Positions 5,168 through 5,293 of a stretch of DNA of 5,293 nucleotides are shown in pieces. Made by a program: the position numbers and the translations under genes. Under the pieces are notes generated by a model, which saw nothing but the letters and a program-made list of their open reading frames with translations, did no database searches and was not told where the DNA came from. The stretch spans positions 1 through 5,293 of the forward strand of contig CANETR010000194.1 in assembly GCA_947441325.1 (NCBI GenBank), read 5' to 3'. The DNA is from Saprospiraceae bacterium (GTDB lineage Bacteria; Bacteroidota; Bacteroidia; Chitinophagales; Saprospiraceae). Position 1 is the first letter of the stretch, and every line of letters begins with the position of its first letter.

Positions 5168-5293
5168 TCTGCGAAGATTCGTGACGTCCGCGCTGTTTGA
5201 AAAACAACCCTGTTGAAAGAAAATATTCCCGCTTCCAAAAAAGCTGCTAAATTCTACTGACTCCTATCTACATCTTCAACAATCTTCAAGTAG

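Larger units (their letters stand above)
5046..5214 (+). repeat. Composite repeat unit 2 (most complete)
   Basis: It has, in order, a head (5046-5091), the 38-bp block (5113-5150), a hairpin (5139-5167) and a tail (5164-5199). The tail then continues, in register with unit 1, to AACCCTGTT (5206-5214), which stands where unit 1 has ATCAGTGGT but keeps only 5 of 9 bases. The starting end, ACCACTGAT (5052-5060), is intact, so the two ends of this unit have drifted apart. Confidence 0.72.
4390..5293. other. Non-coding region with a cluster of diverged repeats and hairpins
   Basis: About 900 bp with no credible gene on either strand. Open frames here are short, start at weak codons or run through repeats. 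I see no tRNA, rRNA, transposase or CRISPR array. The stretch instead holds three related repeat units (4436-4584, 4843-5036 and 5046-5214), a tail remnant next to the RNase H gene, several strong hairpins, and a separate non-repeated piece (about 4588-4797) with a 12-bp perfect inverted repeat. The last 80 bp show nothing recognisable. Confidence 0.8.

Noticed and set aside
5029..5238. 69-codon - strand open frame near the right end
   Set aside because: It is built from repeat unit 2 read backwards, including the hairpin and tail. No family is recognised, and the frame is not kept in the other repeat units.
5254..5292. Possible 3' end of a - strand gene running in from the right (ends YLKIVEDVDRSQ, stop at 5254-5256)
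   Set aside because: Only 12 codons are visible before the window edge and no family can be recognised; an open stretch of this length is expected by chance.
4390..5293. CRISPR array
   Set aside because: The repeated pieces differ in length and sequence, are unevenly spaced and lack uniform spacers; no cas gene is nearby.

Overview
The window looks like a chromosomal segment of a member of the Bacteroidota, possibly Sphingobacteriales-like. The evidence is the sequence style of ClpB (GTTGVGKT in the second Walker A), a MerR-type regulator with the Bacteroidota-style SIRDLxKLSGIKAHTIRIWEQRY core, a viroplasmin-type RNase H, the lack of clear Shine-Dalgarno sites, and AT-rich spacers. All five recognisable genes lie on the + strand.

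Layout. Positions 1-1389 hold the C-terminal half of the disaggregase ClpB (its 5' end is outside the window), closed by a good intrinsic terminator at 1411-1440. An AT-rich spacer of about 145 bp follows, with a possible promoter. Next comes a tight four-gene run: a MerR-family regulator with a cobalamin-binding-like C-terminus (1585-2475, TTG start), a XerC/D-type tyrosine recombinase (2495-3388), a small c-type cytochrome lipoprotein (3423-3746) and an RNase H with an N-terminal hybrid-binding domain (3748-4389). The gaps are 19, 34 and 1 bp with no terminator visible between genes, so they are probably co-transcribed. The four products do not form an obvious pathway. The regulator may act on genes elsewhere, since relatives often sit beside carotenoid or light-stress genes; none is present here.

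From 4390 to the end (about 900 bp) I see no credible gene. Instead there is a cluster of diverged composite repeats. Three units start with an AATTTAACYA-type head. Units 1 and 2 close with an AAAATCTGCGAAGAT-type tail, and a tail remnant also lies just after the RNase H gene. The best unit is bounded by inverted ends ACCACGGAT...ATCAGTGGT. Two units carry a nearly identical 38-bp block leading into a hairpin whose stem is kept but whose tip differs. A third, unrelated hairpin has the same flanking frame (GATTTTTT...TGAAAA). This array of mobile or structured repeats is the least explained part of the window.

The other main point of interest is the MerR-family protein. Every position where a B12-binding relative should carry its cobalamin signature looks substituted (DxQxxM for DxHxxG, EQ for EH, SS for GG), which suggests a regulator that has lost B12 or light sensing while keeping the fold.
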